NCBI GenBank assembly: GCA_031553875.1
Contig: JAVBKU010000018.1
Span: 1-37,609 of the forward strand
Reading direction: 5' to 3'
Source: JAVBKU01 sp031553875
GTDB lineage: Bacteria > Bacteroidota > Bacteroidia > Bacteroidales > Rikenellaceae
Length of the DNA: 37,609 nucleotides
A program made the position numbers and the translations under genes. Positions 1 through 8,361 of this stretch are shown here, piece by piece (the first letter of the stretch is position 1; each line of letters begins with the position of its first letter). The notes under the pieces were generated by a model. That model did not search any database. It saw only the letters and a list, made by a program, of their open reading frames with translations, and had not been told where the DNA came from.

Positions 1-213
1 CCTACTTTTGGCATTGCCCCAAAAGTAGGCAAAAGGTCTAGCCGCGTCTTCTGCCGGGGTCTCTTCCGGGAGCTTCCCTCGTTACACGATAACTGAGGGT
101 GATCTCCCTTACGAGACCTATTTCCGGCAGAAGCCCGAAGCGGCATTCACAACGAGGCTTGCGCCTCGTTAGTATTTTCAGATGCGGGTGTCGTAGGCGC
201 TTACGCGCCTTAA
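1..213 (+). repeat. Structured intergenic repeat, copy E (divergent, short)
   Basis: Most diverged of five copies of one element. It starts with a perfect 11-bp inverted repeat (1-11 with 19-29). A closed core follows: CTTCTGCCGG (48-57) pairs with 124-133, GGTCTC (58-63) with 113-118, and an inner CCCTC/GAGGG stem lies inside. The tail TTCAGATGCGGG and the 3' hairpin AGGCGC/GCGCCT (195-200 with 205-210) match the other copies. It lacks the conserved AAAAGGAGGA block. The element may begin before the window. Its function is unknown. Confidence 0.6.
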
Positions 214-267
214 GACAAACAACTCTCCCATGTGCCGGCAGGCTCCCTGCATCGCGCCCGCGATGCT

Positions 268-316
268 CATCTCTGCGGCTCGCACCAAAAGTGTGACCCC
301 CGCAGCCGCAGAGATG
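268..316. repeat. Nested hairpin repeat, family 2, copy 1
   Basis: Perfect 13-bp arms (268-280 with 304-316) enclose a small inner hairpin (cac-caaaa-gtg) and an ACCCCC stretch. The second copy at 10895-10941 has the same layout, with two compensatory base-pair changes in the outer stem. Both copies are preceded by GCGATGCT. No U-run follows on either strand, so a simple terminator is unlikely. Apart from the two repeats, nothing gene-like is seen in 1-412. Confidence 0.6.
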
Positions 317-412
317 AAGCCCCATAAAACTTACGTATCCACAGGGCGTTATGTGCGCCATTGCGATCCCTAAATAGAGGTAAGTATCTGTATACTGTAT
401 GCCGACAGGCAC

Positions 413-889
413 TTACCGACACTTCCTCACCACCATACCTCCCTGCAGTCGCACCCTGCGGCGGACATTCTGCGAGGGATCATATTCGGGAAAACCCTCC
501 GGGTCGGCTTCGATGAACTCCACAGCTCTGTCTAACAGGGCATCTGCGGTCTTCTTGGCTTCAAGGCGAGCCATAGCAGCCTCGCCGGACGACGCAGGCG
601 AGGTGTAGTCACCCTTCATGCGCACCATACCGGTGGATCCAAGCATTCCAGCACCCGAGGCAATAAGGTCGGCCTTCACGTAAAAAGCCAGCGACTCGCG
701 CAGGTACTCCACAGCAAAATCGGCATACTCACCTTCAACGATACGGTCGTACAACTTACCCAGCACGGGCTTGAGGTAACGCCTCTGGGCGCTCTCGATC
801 ACGGCCTCGGGAACACTCCCCACGGCCATCTTCTCCACCGGCCTGAAGGCCAACGACAACACTTCTTCACTGCCTATTATCAGGTTCAT
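413..889 (-). CDS. Phage-like head-tail connector (DUF6712-type)
   Basis: 158 residues, last gene of the leftward phage-like cassette. The N-terminal half (SVPEAVIESAQRRYLKPVLG) and the helical middle resemble small head-tail connector/adaptor proteins of Bacteroidota prophages, the DUF6712-like group, which bind under the portal ring. The C-terminus is basic (NVRRRVRLQGGMVVRKCR). Its ATG overlaps the stop codon of the portal gene by 4 nt (ATGA), so the two are translationally coupled, which also fits a connector. The family call rests on recognition of the pattern and on position. The gene could instead encode another neck protein. Confidence 0.6.
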   Translation of the reverse strand: MNLIIGSEEVLSLAFRPVEKMAVGSVPEAVIESAQRRYLKPVLGKLYDRIVEGEYADFAVEYLRESLAFYVKADLIASGAGMLGSTGMVRMKGDYTSPASSGEAAMARLEAKKTADALLDRAVEFIEADPEGFPEYDPSQNVRRRVRLQGGMVVRKCR

Positions 890-2130
890 AACTGTTCGTT
901 TTTAGTGTTCGTACTCCGTGAAATTTCAGCGAGATAAAGGTTTTGCGATGCGTCCTGCGGGTCGTAATCGAGGCCGTCGCGCTTACGGGCCTCCCAGATC
1001 TTCATATACGACGGTTTGGCGCTCGTCGGAGGACAGTTGACTACCTTGAGCGACGATGCGTTGACGCCTGACAGGTTCTCCAGCACGGCAGAGATAGGCT
1101 CCAGCAATTCGCTCTGCTGGCCGAGGATCATGGTATTAAGCGCCACCTCGTACTCGTGGAGTATCCTCTCGGAATTGAATCCTCCCGAGTAGTCGAGGCC
1201 GCTGAGCGAGCGGAACCACGAGTGGGCCACCACGATGTCGGACGTGGCCTGGTCGTGGAGATTTTTCCAGTCGCCCTCGTTGGCCGAATTTATCGGAATG
1301 AACTTGGAGTTCTCGCCCTCGCCCGCGTTCTTGACCATGAACATCACTTGTCCCGGTTTACCGGCGAAGCGGCTTTCGGCAGCCCTCACCAGCTCTTCGG
1401 CCTCGGCCTCGGTCGACACGTCGCCGTCGAGCACCATCAGGCCCGAGAGCTGGAACGAGTTGTCGAGGCGGCTGATATTCCACTGGTCGGTCTTGAACGC
1501 GATGGCCGACACGTTCATGCCTGCGATATACGACGGTACGCCGTAGTGTTCGAACATCGGCTCGTAGTCTTTGTAGTGGATCATCGAGCGCAAAGTGCCG
1601 TCACCTGCGGGCTCCCACGCCGGATATAGGGGCAATCGCCTCGCCTCACGCGGGGAGAAATTAGCCCAGTTTTGGTGCAGCAGTATATATTTGCCATCCT
1701 TGGCCACACGGCATTTGGAAGCGTCCTGATGGAAGAGCGAGATGAACGAACGTTCCTCGTCGGTGACTATCTCAAGGAAAGCATTGCCAAATAGCGACTT
1801 GTCGAAAGCCAGCTTGTTGATCACCCGGCGCAGGCTCTCCCCTATTCCGTTGGCGGACTCGACCATCGAGGCTAAAAATTCATTTTCAGGGTCGAACGAG
1901 AATCCCTTCCCCGAGATGTAGTCGGCCTTGTCGTTGATTATGCGGCGGTGGATGGTTGAGCGCCTCGAGAGCAGCGACAAGGCGTAGGGGAACATGTTGT
2001 CGTCACCCCAGCGCCAGAAAAGGTCGTTATCCCTCACGACCGACCCGAACATAATGTAGGGGTCGACGGCGTTGCGGGAGACGAAGAACTTCGAAGGCAC
2101 GTTAGGACGTGTTGTATCTTTGTTTTCCAT
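886..2130 (-). CDS. Phage portal protein
   Basis: 414 residues, within the usual 400-500 range for portal proteins. Portals form the dodecameric ring at one capsid vertex through which DNA passes. Recognisable parts are the N-terminal WRWGDDNMFPYALSLL segment, the long helix-rich region of residues 45-100, and the stretch around HYGVPSYIAGMNVSAIAF, which is characteristic of portals of Bacteroidota prophages. No frameshift is seen. It lies between a strong terminator upstream and the coupled connector gene downstream. In ordinary prophages the terminase sits just before the portal; here none is visible on that side. Confidence 0.85.
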   Translation of the reverse strand: MENKDTTRPNVPSKFFVSRNAVDPYIMFGSVVRDNDLFWRWGDDNMFPYALSLLSRRSTIHRRIINDKADYISGKGFSFDPENEFLASMVESANGIGESLRRVINKLAFDKSLFGNAFLEIVTDEERSFISLFHQDASKCRVAKDGKYILLHQNWANFSPREARRLPLYPAWEPAGDGTLRSMIHYKDYEPMFEHYGVPSYIAGMNVSAIAFKTDQWNISRLDNSFQLSGLMVLDGDVSTEAEAEELVRAAESRFAGKPGQVMFMVKNAGEGENSKFIPINSANEGDWKNLHDQATSDIVVAHSWFRSLSGLDYSGGFNSERILHEYEVALNTMILGQQSELLEPISAVLENLSGVNASSLKVVNCPPTSAKPSYMKIWEARKRDGLDYDPQDASQNLYLAEISRSTNTKNEQL

Positions 2131-2157
2131 ATTGTAATTATTGATTTTAAATAAAAA

Positions 2158-2182
2158 GGGCCCGCCCTTTACGGGCGGGCCC
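2158..2182 (-). terminator. Rho-independent terminator inside the phage cassette
   Basis: Perfect 10-bp GC stem (2158-2167 with 2173-2182) with loop TTTAC. On the minus strand it is followed directly by CCCTTTTTATTT, a strong U-run. It lies after the 195-codon-region gene and before the portal gene, so portal and connector probably need read-through or their own promoter. Confidence 0.85.
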
Positions 2183-2207
2183 CGCGAATAAAGCCGGCGG
2201 CCTCAGG

Positions 2208-2759
2208 TTACAGGTTTACCGGGCAGGACTCACACCCCGTGCGAGCCGCTACGGGTATCTCCACCGAGGAGTCGAGGCAGGCTGCCACTGAGAGGTCGAA
2301 ACTCTCGAAGAGCAGCTCCTCTGCGATACCGTCAGAAGGCTTCTTCCCTCTGTTACGCTTCGCCTCCACAAGTCGCAGAGGCTGCGACAGGCCCATCCTT
2401 TTCGATGCGCCCACGAGCGCCCTGCTCCCGCAGTTGAAGGAGAGCAGGATAAGACACCCGCCGCCGGACACCTCCTCCAGAGGATGCGTCTGCTCGTGCG
2501 ACAAGCCGTCGCGAACAAGTCCCAGGGAGTGTTTCACCACCCTGAAACCCCTGCGCTCCTCCACGCTCTCCTCATACAGGCTCCTGTCCTCGGAAAGAGG
2601 ATAGGCTACGGCTTCGGCGCCCGGCTTGAGTCGGAGCAGGGTACACACCCCGCCCCCGGCGTCATATTCCACAGAGACAACAGCCTCCGCCGCTATGAAC
2701 GCCGCCTCCCGCAAGCCACCTTTGGGCCTGCACGGAAGTTCGGGACATCCTCTCGACAT
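2208..2759 (-). CDS. Uncharacterised phage-cassette protein between capsid and portal
   Basis: 183 residues from the chosen ATG, which lies 7 nt after the capsid stop. An upstream ATG would overlap the capsid gene and add an unlikely leader. I recognise no domain. It is cysteine-rich for a cytosolic phage protein (nine Cys), with a C-terminal CESC pair at the end (RTGCESCPVNL). The body alternates short predicted strands (VVSVEYDAGGGVCTLLRL, GGGCLILLSFNCGS), consistent with a beta-rich fold. Position suggests a structural or assembly role, but that is inference. The conserved-looking KRMGLSQPLRLVEAKRNRGK segment is basic and could bind nucleic acid or capsid. Confidence 0.55.
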   Translation of the reverse strand: MSRGCPELPCRPKGGLREAAFIAAEAVVSVEYDAGGGVCTLLRLKPGAEAVAYPLSEDRSLYEESVEERRGFRVVKHSLGLVRDGLSHEQTHPLEEVSGGGCLILLSFNCGSRALVGASKRMGLSQPLRLVEAKRNRGKKPSDGIAEELLFESFDLSVAACLDSSVEIPVAARTGCESCPVNL

Positions 2760-2766
2760 GGGTCCG

Positions 2767-3750
2767 TTACTTCGATTGTACGGCCATGGATACAAGCTCG
2801 GGCAGCAGGTAGTCGCAACCGGCCATGAACACGGCCCTCTGACGGTTTTCCATCAGGTCGGGGTTGTACCACATACGCACCTCGGTACCCGGGAAGTCGT
2901 TGGTATTTACTGCCAGGGCCAGGTTGCGGCGGTCGGTCAGGATCACGAACGACTTGGGCATATCGGCCAGCGAGCCGAGATACGACGACAGGTGTACGTC
3001 GACCACGGGAACACCCCTGAACGAGAGAGCCTCGCGGCCGTTCTGCTTGGCCAGGTAGGCCGATTCGAGCAGTACGTTGTCGAGTTCCTCCTCGTACTTG
3101 GCGTAGATGTCCGAAGTGACCAGATAAACGAGATTGCCCTGCGATTTCTGCTCTTTAAGGGCCTGCGAGCCATTGTCCCACACGCTCTTGAAAATGGTTT
3201 CCACAGCTTCGGGGTCGGCTGTAAGGGTGATATTCTGGCACTTCACGCTGTTTTCGTCCACGCCCTTGTCGGCAAGGAGTCTCTTGATGAAGCCGTCGAA
3301 GGTGTTGAGTGTAGAAGCGCGCGAGGTGTCGCCCAGCCACATGGTAGCGCGTATGCTCTCGGCGATGGCCTCCTTGAAAAGGCTTGTTTCGGCCTTTTCG
3401 AGCTCTGTGCCGGAGAGGTCTTCCATGTTGACACCAGCAGAGTTGGCTATCTGTTCATAGACCATGTTGAAGTAGTCCTCCGCGGAGTAACCTATCTCGG
3501 CCTTCACCTTGGAGAGATTAATGGTCTTCTGCTGCTTGTCCGCGGGGGCGCTGCCCTTCCATTCCTTGGCAGAATACTTCTGGAGGATGTCGCCGCCGCG
3601 CTTCCAGAACTGGAGCGTGGTGGGCACAGGCATATTATACATAACCCTTATGCCTAACGCATTGGCATCGGGACCGCTTAGAATAGGCCTGAAAAATATG
3701 GTTTCCAGGTCGTGTCCTTCATAAGCCTTGGCTGATTCGATTTTTCCCAT
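2767..3750 (-). CDS. Phage major capsid protein (HK97-fold type)
   Basis: 327 residues. The C-terminal half carries the most recognisable features: RGVPVVDVHL, a SFVILTDRRNLALAV strand pair and the EVRMWYNPDLMENRQRAVF segment, which recur in major capsid proteins of Bacteroidota prophages. The family assembles the icosahedral shell. There is no obvious N-terminal scaffold (delta) domain or protease site; the preceding 107-residue protein sits where a separate scaffold gene would be. The length is normal and the frame intact. An encapsulin is unlikely, since encapsulins are shorter and would not be flanked by a portal and connector. Together with the portal this firmly marks the cassette as phage-derived. 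Confidence 0.8.
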   Translation of the reverse strand: MGKIESAKAYEGHDLETIFFRPILSGPDANALGIRVMYNMPVPTTLQFWKRGGDILQKYSAKEWKGSAPADKQQKTINLSKVKAEIGYSAEDYFNMVYEQIANSAGVNMEDLSGTELEKAETSLFKEAIAESIRATMWLGDTSRASTLNTFDGFIKRLLADKGVDENSVKCQNITLTADPEAVETIFKSVWDNGSQALKEQKSQGNLVYLVTSDIYAKYEEELDNVLLESAYLAKQNGREALSFRGVPVVDVHLSSYLGSLADMPKSFVILTDRRNLALAVNTNDFPGTEVRMWYNPDLMENRQRAVFMAGCDYLLPELVSMAVQSK

Positions 3751-3792
3751 AATTTGTTTGATTGATTTTTGAATAATTTGATAAATATTTCC

Positions 3793-4116
3793 TTACTCCT
3801 TCTTGAATCCCCTCACATCGCGGAGATAGGCTTCGGAGTTAGTGCCGCCGCGAGGGACGTCGCCCGCCGAAGGATCCTCCGTGGGGAGTGTCTGTGTGGG
3901 CTGGGCCTCTTGTCTGCGCCGTTGGGCTTCGAGGGTGTCGACTCGTTCGCGTAGCTTAACGCTGAACTCTTCGGCCTCCTGTTCGGCGACGATCTTTTCG
4001 GCACGTTCCCTGAGCTCGGGGTCGATCAGGTCGATATGCCCCTCTGTGAGTGCCTCGCCCTCGGAGGAGAGACCCAGTAGGGCGAGTACGGAATTCCAAT
4101 GATCTTTGATACTCAT
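3793..4116 (-). CDS. Putative capsid scaffold/assembly protein
   Basis: 107 residues, highly charged, with a probable coiled coil at about residues 30-70 (ELRERAEKIVAEQEAEEFSV, then KLRERVDTLEAQRRRQEA) followed by a flexible Pro/Thr-rich stretch. It is transcribed immediately before the major capsid gene (42-nt gap), the usual place for a scaffold gene. Small size, charge and coiled coil fit a scaffold, but there is no sequence hallmark, so the call is positional. A different minus-strand frame (98 codons) overlaps it and was rejected as compositionally implausible. Confidence 0.5.
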   Translation of the reverse strand: MSIKDHWNSVLALLGLSSEGEALTEGHIDLIDPELRERAEKIVAEQEAEEFSVKLRERVDTLEAQRRRQEAQPTQTLPTEDPSAGDVPRGGTNSEAYLRDVRGFKKE

Positions 4117-4461
4117 TGCTTTTGTTTTTTATGACGCCTGTCATTCTTTTCGTTCCGCCCGCCCCGACGCGGCATGTGGGGTAGCCGTGCGGGCGGCGGG
4201 ATGGGGTACATTCCATTTCCGTCGAAACCCTCCAGCGTCGTATTTCGGCCATGATGGCGTTTTTGTTATGGGGATCTACCCTGACGCGGGGTTTGGAGTG
4301 GAAGCGGAAGCGATACTGTTACATTACTCCTCGGAACGAGATTATGGCGGGTGTCATCGGTTATTGTATCTATATATGCGACTCAAAATTAGTAGCTGGA
4401 AGCCGGGCTGCGTTTATACGCTTTCTGCAATACATCTTACCCGCCACTCATGTCCAGGCCT
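4117..4461 (-). other. Non-coding gap with a hairpin and a possible promoter
   Basis: No convincing gene lies in this 345-nt gap. It holds a nested GC-rich hairpin (CCGCCCGC 4155-4162 with GCGGGCGG 4189-4196; inner CGGC 4170-4173 with GCCG 4184-4187) about 40 nt before the 107-codon gene. A minus-strand TAATTTTG box (4384-4391) matches the -7 consensus TAnnTTTG, but no clear -33 TTTG is seen. It could drive the scaffold and capsid genes. Confidence 0.35.
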
Positions 4462-4731
4462 CTAACTCACGTTCACGTCCTTATAGTAGTACATGCACTT
4501 GCGCACGTACTCGTAAGAACAGCAGAATTTTTCAGCGGCATCCCACATGGCATCGATCTTTTTCATCCCACCCCTCATGCAGTCGTCGACGAAACGCCTC
4601 ACGGCCAACACCTTGCAACGGGTAAAATCGACCACACCTATCTCAATGAGTTTTTCCAGCAGTTCGCCGCATGAGAGCGAAGGGAAATTGGAGGCCACCA
4701 CCTCCGACAGATACTTTTCATAAACGGTCAT
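4462..4731 (-). CDS. Small phage-cassette protein, possible helix-turn-helix
   Basis: 89 residues. The C-terminal part (KKIDAMWDAAEKFCCSYEYV, then RKCMYYY) reads like a helix-turn-helix: a short helix, a turn at FCCS, then an aromatic and basic second helix. Similar small proteins accompany head genes in Bacteroidota prophages. A DNA-binding role, such as a small terminase subunit or regulator, is possible, but no large terminase is visible. It stands alone between two non-coding gaps. Four cysteines in 89 residues are notable but form no zinc-finger spacing. Confidence 0.55.
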   Translation of the reverse strand: MTVYEKYLSEVVASNFPSLSCGELLEKLIEIGVVDFTRCKVLAVRRFVDDCMRGGMKKIDAMWDAAEKFCCSYEYVRKCMYYYKDVNVS

Positions 4732-4800
4732 AGCTTCTTATATTTTTATTTGATAATATTATAATGTTTATCGCTTTATCGGGTAGCCTAAGGCGACCCG

Positions 4801-4851
4801 CGGCCCTTGCGCCCATGGCGCGTAGCGCCACTGGGGGTGGGCGCAGGGCCG
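4801..4851. repeat. Nested GC-rich stem-loop between phage genes
   Basis: Outer arms 4801-4815 and 4838-4851 pair with one bulged base. Inside sits a second perfect hairpin, TGGCGC-gta-GCGCCA (4816-4830). There is no U-run on the minus strand, so it is not a classical terminator. It lies between the 818-residue gene and the 89-residue gene and may act in mRNA processing or as a mobile hairpin. The rest of the gap (4732-4800) is AT-rich with no gene. Confidence 0.5.
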
Positions 4852-4877
4852 AAAACCCGAATAACAATAGTATAATG

Positions 4878-7334
4878 TTACACCGCCGCATTCTCCTTGC
4901 GGAACACACAACGGGTCGATTCCGCCGAGGGATCGTAGTCCTCTATACTCAACAGGCGCGCGTAGACCGGTTCCGAATCGACCGTTATTTTATACAGCGC
5001 ACGAAAGTCGCGGCAAAGTCCCCCCGGCGACACCAGCGGCTCAACGTCCTGAGGCGAGAGGCGCAGGAAAATTGTTATTATCCTGTCATTCTCTATGGAG
5101 CGGGCCAGGGAGTCGTAGTATCGGTGCTGCCCGGGCAGGCCGTCCCTATCCTCGAAACAGAGCGTGAACTCCTCGTGCATCGGCTCTCCCGGCAGGGTCT
5201 CGGCCCTAAGGCCAGTGTTGTCGGGGTCTTTCTTCATGTGGAAAGCTGCGAACGGGTACTCCCTGGCAAACGTGGGCCAACCCCACATATCACCGCCGCG
5301 CAGGGTCTGCATTCCTTTGTAACGAACAATCTTGGAGGGAAAATTAAGATCCTCGGCATCTATGACGACCCCGCTGCGATCCCTGTCGCCCACCTGGGGT
5401 ATCGAGGCTGTTCTGGCGGTAGCGATAGCATCGAATTTATTGATCGTGGGCGAAAATACGGGATTCACCTCTTCGTGATTGCGTTCGCGCAGGAAACGGC
5501 TGCGAAGCCTCATATTCCACCTTCCGAACACGGTATTGTTCGACTCGTCCCAGCGTAGCACGGCGCCGTCCTCGGGCCGGTAGCGGAACATGGTGTTGGA
5601 GGCCATACCGTGCTTCTCGAAGTCGGCCACTTCGACCGGTTTCGAGAGGTCGGCCTTGCCGCTCCAGTCCACCACTACATCACTGCGGAAGAAACGGTCG
5701 CGGGGCTCGATGATTATCTCCTTTCGCACAGGGTCGGTCAGCACGCAGAGGTTGAACATCTGCTTCATGGCCTTGAACAGCTCGATCTGGTACATTTCCG
5801 CGGTGGCTACGTCACTAAAATCCACCGTCGAGCCTACCAATGGCTGTGGGGAGAACATAGGACGGATAGTCACCGACTTGTCGAGAGTGAACTTCATACC
5901 CTCCTTCGCCCCGCCGAAGCAGATGAGGTCAAAATATTTGGACTCCGAGGGATAAACCCTCTGCGCCCGGCTGCGCATTGTGGAGGCCACCTCCATCGTG
6001 CCACTCAATTCGTCCACCAGGTCGTACACGGCCCAATCCTTATCGTAAGTAAGGTACGAAGCCCCCGATTTATGCAGGAGGCTGAGATTCTTCAGACTCT
6101 TACCGGCGTGGGCGGTAGTGCCGAAGGTGGCGCTGCGCCCTGTGAAGTCGCACAATACCACACCCTGGGACAATAACGTCACTCCCGCCGCATCGTACAC
6201 GTCGGCCGTGAGGCGCAGCGCCGCCGTCCCCGCGTCGGCCTCATCGAACGCCACCGCCCTGTAAGCGAACGGGACTGTGATCCCGCTCTCCCTGCGGTCG
6301 GCGTATGGGTTGGTCAGTACATACTTCTGCGGCACGAGGTCGTCGAGGGTGATGATGTCGAATCCCGTGAGGGTATCGCGGTCCTTCACCCTGTAGTCGG
6401 TCGTGTACCTCAGTTTGTACTCAAAGCTCACCTCTATGGGCTCCAGCGGTTTGAACATCGGCCTGCCGCCCTCGAGCGAGAAGCATCCGTTCACGGTGTA
6501 GAGCTTGTAGTCGACCCTGTCGGAGCGGTTGTCGATAACGGTAGCCGTGTTCACTATCGCCCCGAGTGAATTGTAGGTAGTGAGAGGGTCGGCATACACC
6601 TGCCCGAGAGAGTCGGCCGTGGCCGATGGAGCTGTCGAGCGACCTGCAAGGAAATCCATCCGCGCCTTATAGGGCTCTATATTACGGTCATGATAACGGC
6701 CGCTCATATATAGGGTGTCAAACTCCTCGCCATTCATAAACTCCGACTTTATGGTGTAGCCACCCTCCCCGGCTATGCGCTCCATCATCGTGCGGATGTG
6801 GAGGAAGGGGTGGTAGTCGCGGGCGGTCATCATTTTGGCCGGGGCGATCCCCACTTCGGAGGTTATTTTGAGCGTATCCCTCAGCACGGGCAACCACCTC
6901 ACGGGTTTATCCCATGTCCAGCTTTTCCATATCGTATCGTCGTATATGGCCTCGCGAAAGTCGATGTCTATATCCTTGAACTTGGCTTTCGAGGCGCGGC
7001 GGATCCATTCGTAACCCCGCCTCACTATACCTATGTTATACCCGCCGGAGCCGTCGAGCCTCGTACTCTTTAGACGCACTTCACCTGCGAATAACAGGGC
7101 TCCGTCCTTTTCGATACGGGCCGTGTGGCTCTCCCTGTTGTAACGGGCTATGGAATCCACCGAGCGCACATCACCCATTATCTCCATATTACGGGCTGTC
7201 ATCGGGAGGATAACTTCCACGGTGCGATCTTCCGCGCCGCTGTCCAGATCGTCTATATCGACCGCCGAGAGGCTTATCTCCAGCGGCGAGGCGAGGTCGA
7301 CGTCTGCCGCCAGGTTATCTATAAATATCTTCAT
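4878..7334 (-). CDS. Large phage tail-tip/baseplate-like structural protein
   Basis: 818 residues, the largest gene of the cassette. The N-terminus (MKIFIDNLAADVDL..., EVILPMTARNMEIMGD, then RIEKDGALLFAGEVRLKSTR) matches the pattern of Bacteroidota phage proteins usually found after the tape-measure gene. In those proteins a first beta domain carries a 'pre-stressed set of displacements' motif, and they are thought to form the tail tip or hub. The remainder is beta-rich with many aromatic residues; no enzymatic motif such as a lysozyme or peptidase site was seen. No signal peptide. In this cassette no tape measure precedes it. The tail role is inferred from the N-terminal pattern and neighbours. 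Confidence 0.55.
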   Translation of the reverse strand: MKIFIDNLAADVDLASPLEISLSAVDIDDLDSGAEDRTVEVILPMTARNMEIMGDVRSVDSIARYNRESHTARIEKDGALLFAGEVRLKSTRLDGSGGYNIGIVRRGYEWIRRASKAKFKDIDIDFREAIYDDTIWKSWTWDKPVRWLPVLRDTLKITSEVGIAPAKMMTARDYHPFLHIRTMMERIAGEGGYTIKSEFMNGEEFDTLYMSGRYHDRNIEPYKARMDFLAGRSTAPSATADSLGQVYADPLTTYNSLGAIVNTATVIDNRSDRVDYKLYTVNGCFSLEGGRPMFKPLEPIEVSFEYKLRYTTDYRVKDRDTLTGFDIITLDDLVPQKYVLTNPYADRRESGITVPFAYRAVAFDEADAGTAALRLTADVYDAAGVTLLSQGVVLCDFTGRSATFGTTAHAGKSLKNLSLLHKSGASYLTYDKDWAVYDLVDELSGTMEVASTMRSRAQRVYPSESKYFDLICFGGAKEGMKFTLDKSVTIRPMFSPQPLVGSTVDFSDVATAEMYQIELFKAMKQMFNLCVLTDPVRKEIIIEPRDRFFRSDVVVDWSGKADLSKPVEVADFEKHGMASNTMFRYRPEDGAVLRWDESNNTVFGRWNMRLRSRFLRERNHEEVNPVFSPTINKFDAIATARTASIPQVGDRDRSGVVIDAEDLNFPSKIVRYKGMQTLRGGDMWGWPTFAREYPFAAFHMKKDPDNTGLRAETLPGEPMHEEFTLCFEDRDGLPGQHRYYDSLARSIENDRIITIFLRLSPQDVEPLVSPGGLCRDFRALYKITVDSEPVYARLLSIEDYDPSAESTRCVFRKENAAV

Positions 7335-7345
7335 GCTGTCGGGTT

Positions 7346-8347
7346 TTAAAGTTTATAGCCTGTCGCCTTGCGCGACGTCCTGATCTGAAGTTCCACCTGA
7401 GGCAGTTCGCCGGCCTTGCGGGTGAGCTCCTTGCTCTCTATGACGGCAGGCATGACCTCTCCCCTGCGTATCATCCACACCCGTGGTGAACGCACTATGC
7501 CCGAGAGCCACTCCTGTTCTTCGATGGAGAGTATCGGGGAGGCGAGGTCGAACACTTCGCATACGCCCCCTCCCGTAGACCTGCATCCTTCGGGTAGCTC
7601 CACGCTGCCTCCGTCTGCCTTAAGGCTCTCCCCAAGGACCCTGAACGACGCGCGGTCGAGACCGCCATAGGGGTTGAGCCAGCACAACTCCGCGCGCTCC
7701 TCCCACGACGGCTCCAAGAAGTACTCCTTGCGTATAAATTCCACTCCATCGGCCGATACCGACAACACAAGGCTGCCATACTCTCCGCCGAAACCGGGTA
7801 TCTGCCGGGCCATAGCCATCACCTCGTCGAAATCCACTACGGCGGCGTAGACATTGTCGCCTATGGTCTCTACGTTTCCGCCGCATATGGCAAGGTCGCC
7901 GTCTTCGCTATATAGCGTCACGCCCCACTCCGTCTCAGAGCCGTCGGCTACGAACCACACTTCATCCCTGCCGCCTTCGTACATCCTGCCTGTAGTCCGC
8001 TCGCTCATCGGCGCGAGGTACTCCAACGGCTCCGTCCCAGCGTGGTGCAGGCTCTCGGACGAGGTCTGCTCCCCCACCCTCACGCTGCACCGCGCCGAGG
8101 CCCCGGCCTTAACGACAAGCCCCGTGGAGGACTCCATATCAGGCTCCACCTCTATCTGGGCATTGACAAATCCCGCTGTGTTGATGTGGTATATATCGCT
8201 TCCCGATAGCCTTCTTACCGATAGCACCTTTACCCCATCAGATGACAATACCTCCAGGTCGGCGCACTCCTGCCCCGGGGCGCTCACTACGTAAATAAGT
8301 TCTCCCAGCGCCCCTTCAAGGTTAGCCGGCGTTTTTATTATCTCCAT
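7346..8347 (-). CDS. Phage tail-associated protein, uncharacterised
   Basis: 333 residues, 11 nt before the 818-residue gene and surely co-transcribed with it. The segment ELCWLNPYGGLDRASFRVLG resembles a WLNP-GG motif found in Bacteroidota phage proteins that neighbour the tail-tip protein. The sequence is mostly beta-strand and acidic (E/D-rich), with a final domain (VMPAVIESKELTRKAGELPQ) ending in a basic tail. No signal peptide or transmembrane segment. Likely a structural partner of the tail-tip protein, inferred from context. Confidence 0.5.
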   Translation of the reverse strand: MEIIKTPANLEGALGELIYVVSAPGQECADLEVLSSDGVKVLSVRRLSGSDIYHINTAGFVNAQIEVEPDMESSTGLVVKAGASARCSVRVGEQTSSESLHHAGTEPLEYLAPMSERTTGRMYEGGRDEVWFVADGSETEWGVTLYSEDGDLAICGGNVETIGDNVYAAVVDFDEVMAMARQIPGFGGEYGSLVLSVSADGVEFIRKEYFLEPSWEERAELCWLNPYGGLDRASFRVLGESLKADGGSVELPEGCRSTGGGVCEVFDLASPILSIEEQEWLSGIVRSPRVWMIRRGEVMPAVIESKELTRKAGELPQVELQIRTSRKATGYKL

Positions 8348-8361
8348 AATTTTATCGTTTT

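Noticed and set aside
38..412. 124-codon open frame on the minus strand at the left edge
   Set aside because: Runs through the hairpin repeats, rich in Arg/Cys/His, no start context.
2626..3657. 343-codon open frame on the plus strand
   Set aside because: Exact antisense of the capsid gene; long antisense frames are expected in GC-rich DNA with this codon use, and the protein looks like no family.
2767..3750. An encapsulin nanocompartment
   Set aside because: The shell protein is too long and is accompanied by a portal, a connector and tail-like genes.
3956..4252. 98-codon open frame on the minus strand near the scaffold-position gene
   Set aside because: Overlaps the 107-codon gene in another frame, highly basic and Arg/Thr-rich; most of its unique part is a hairpin.
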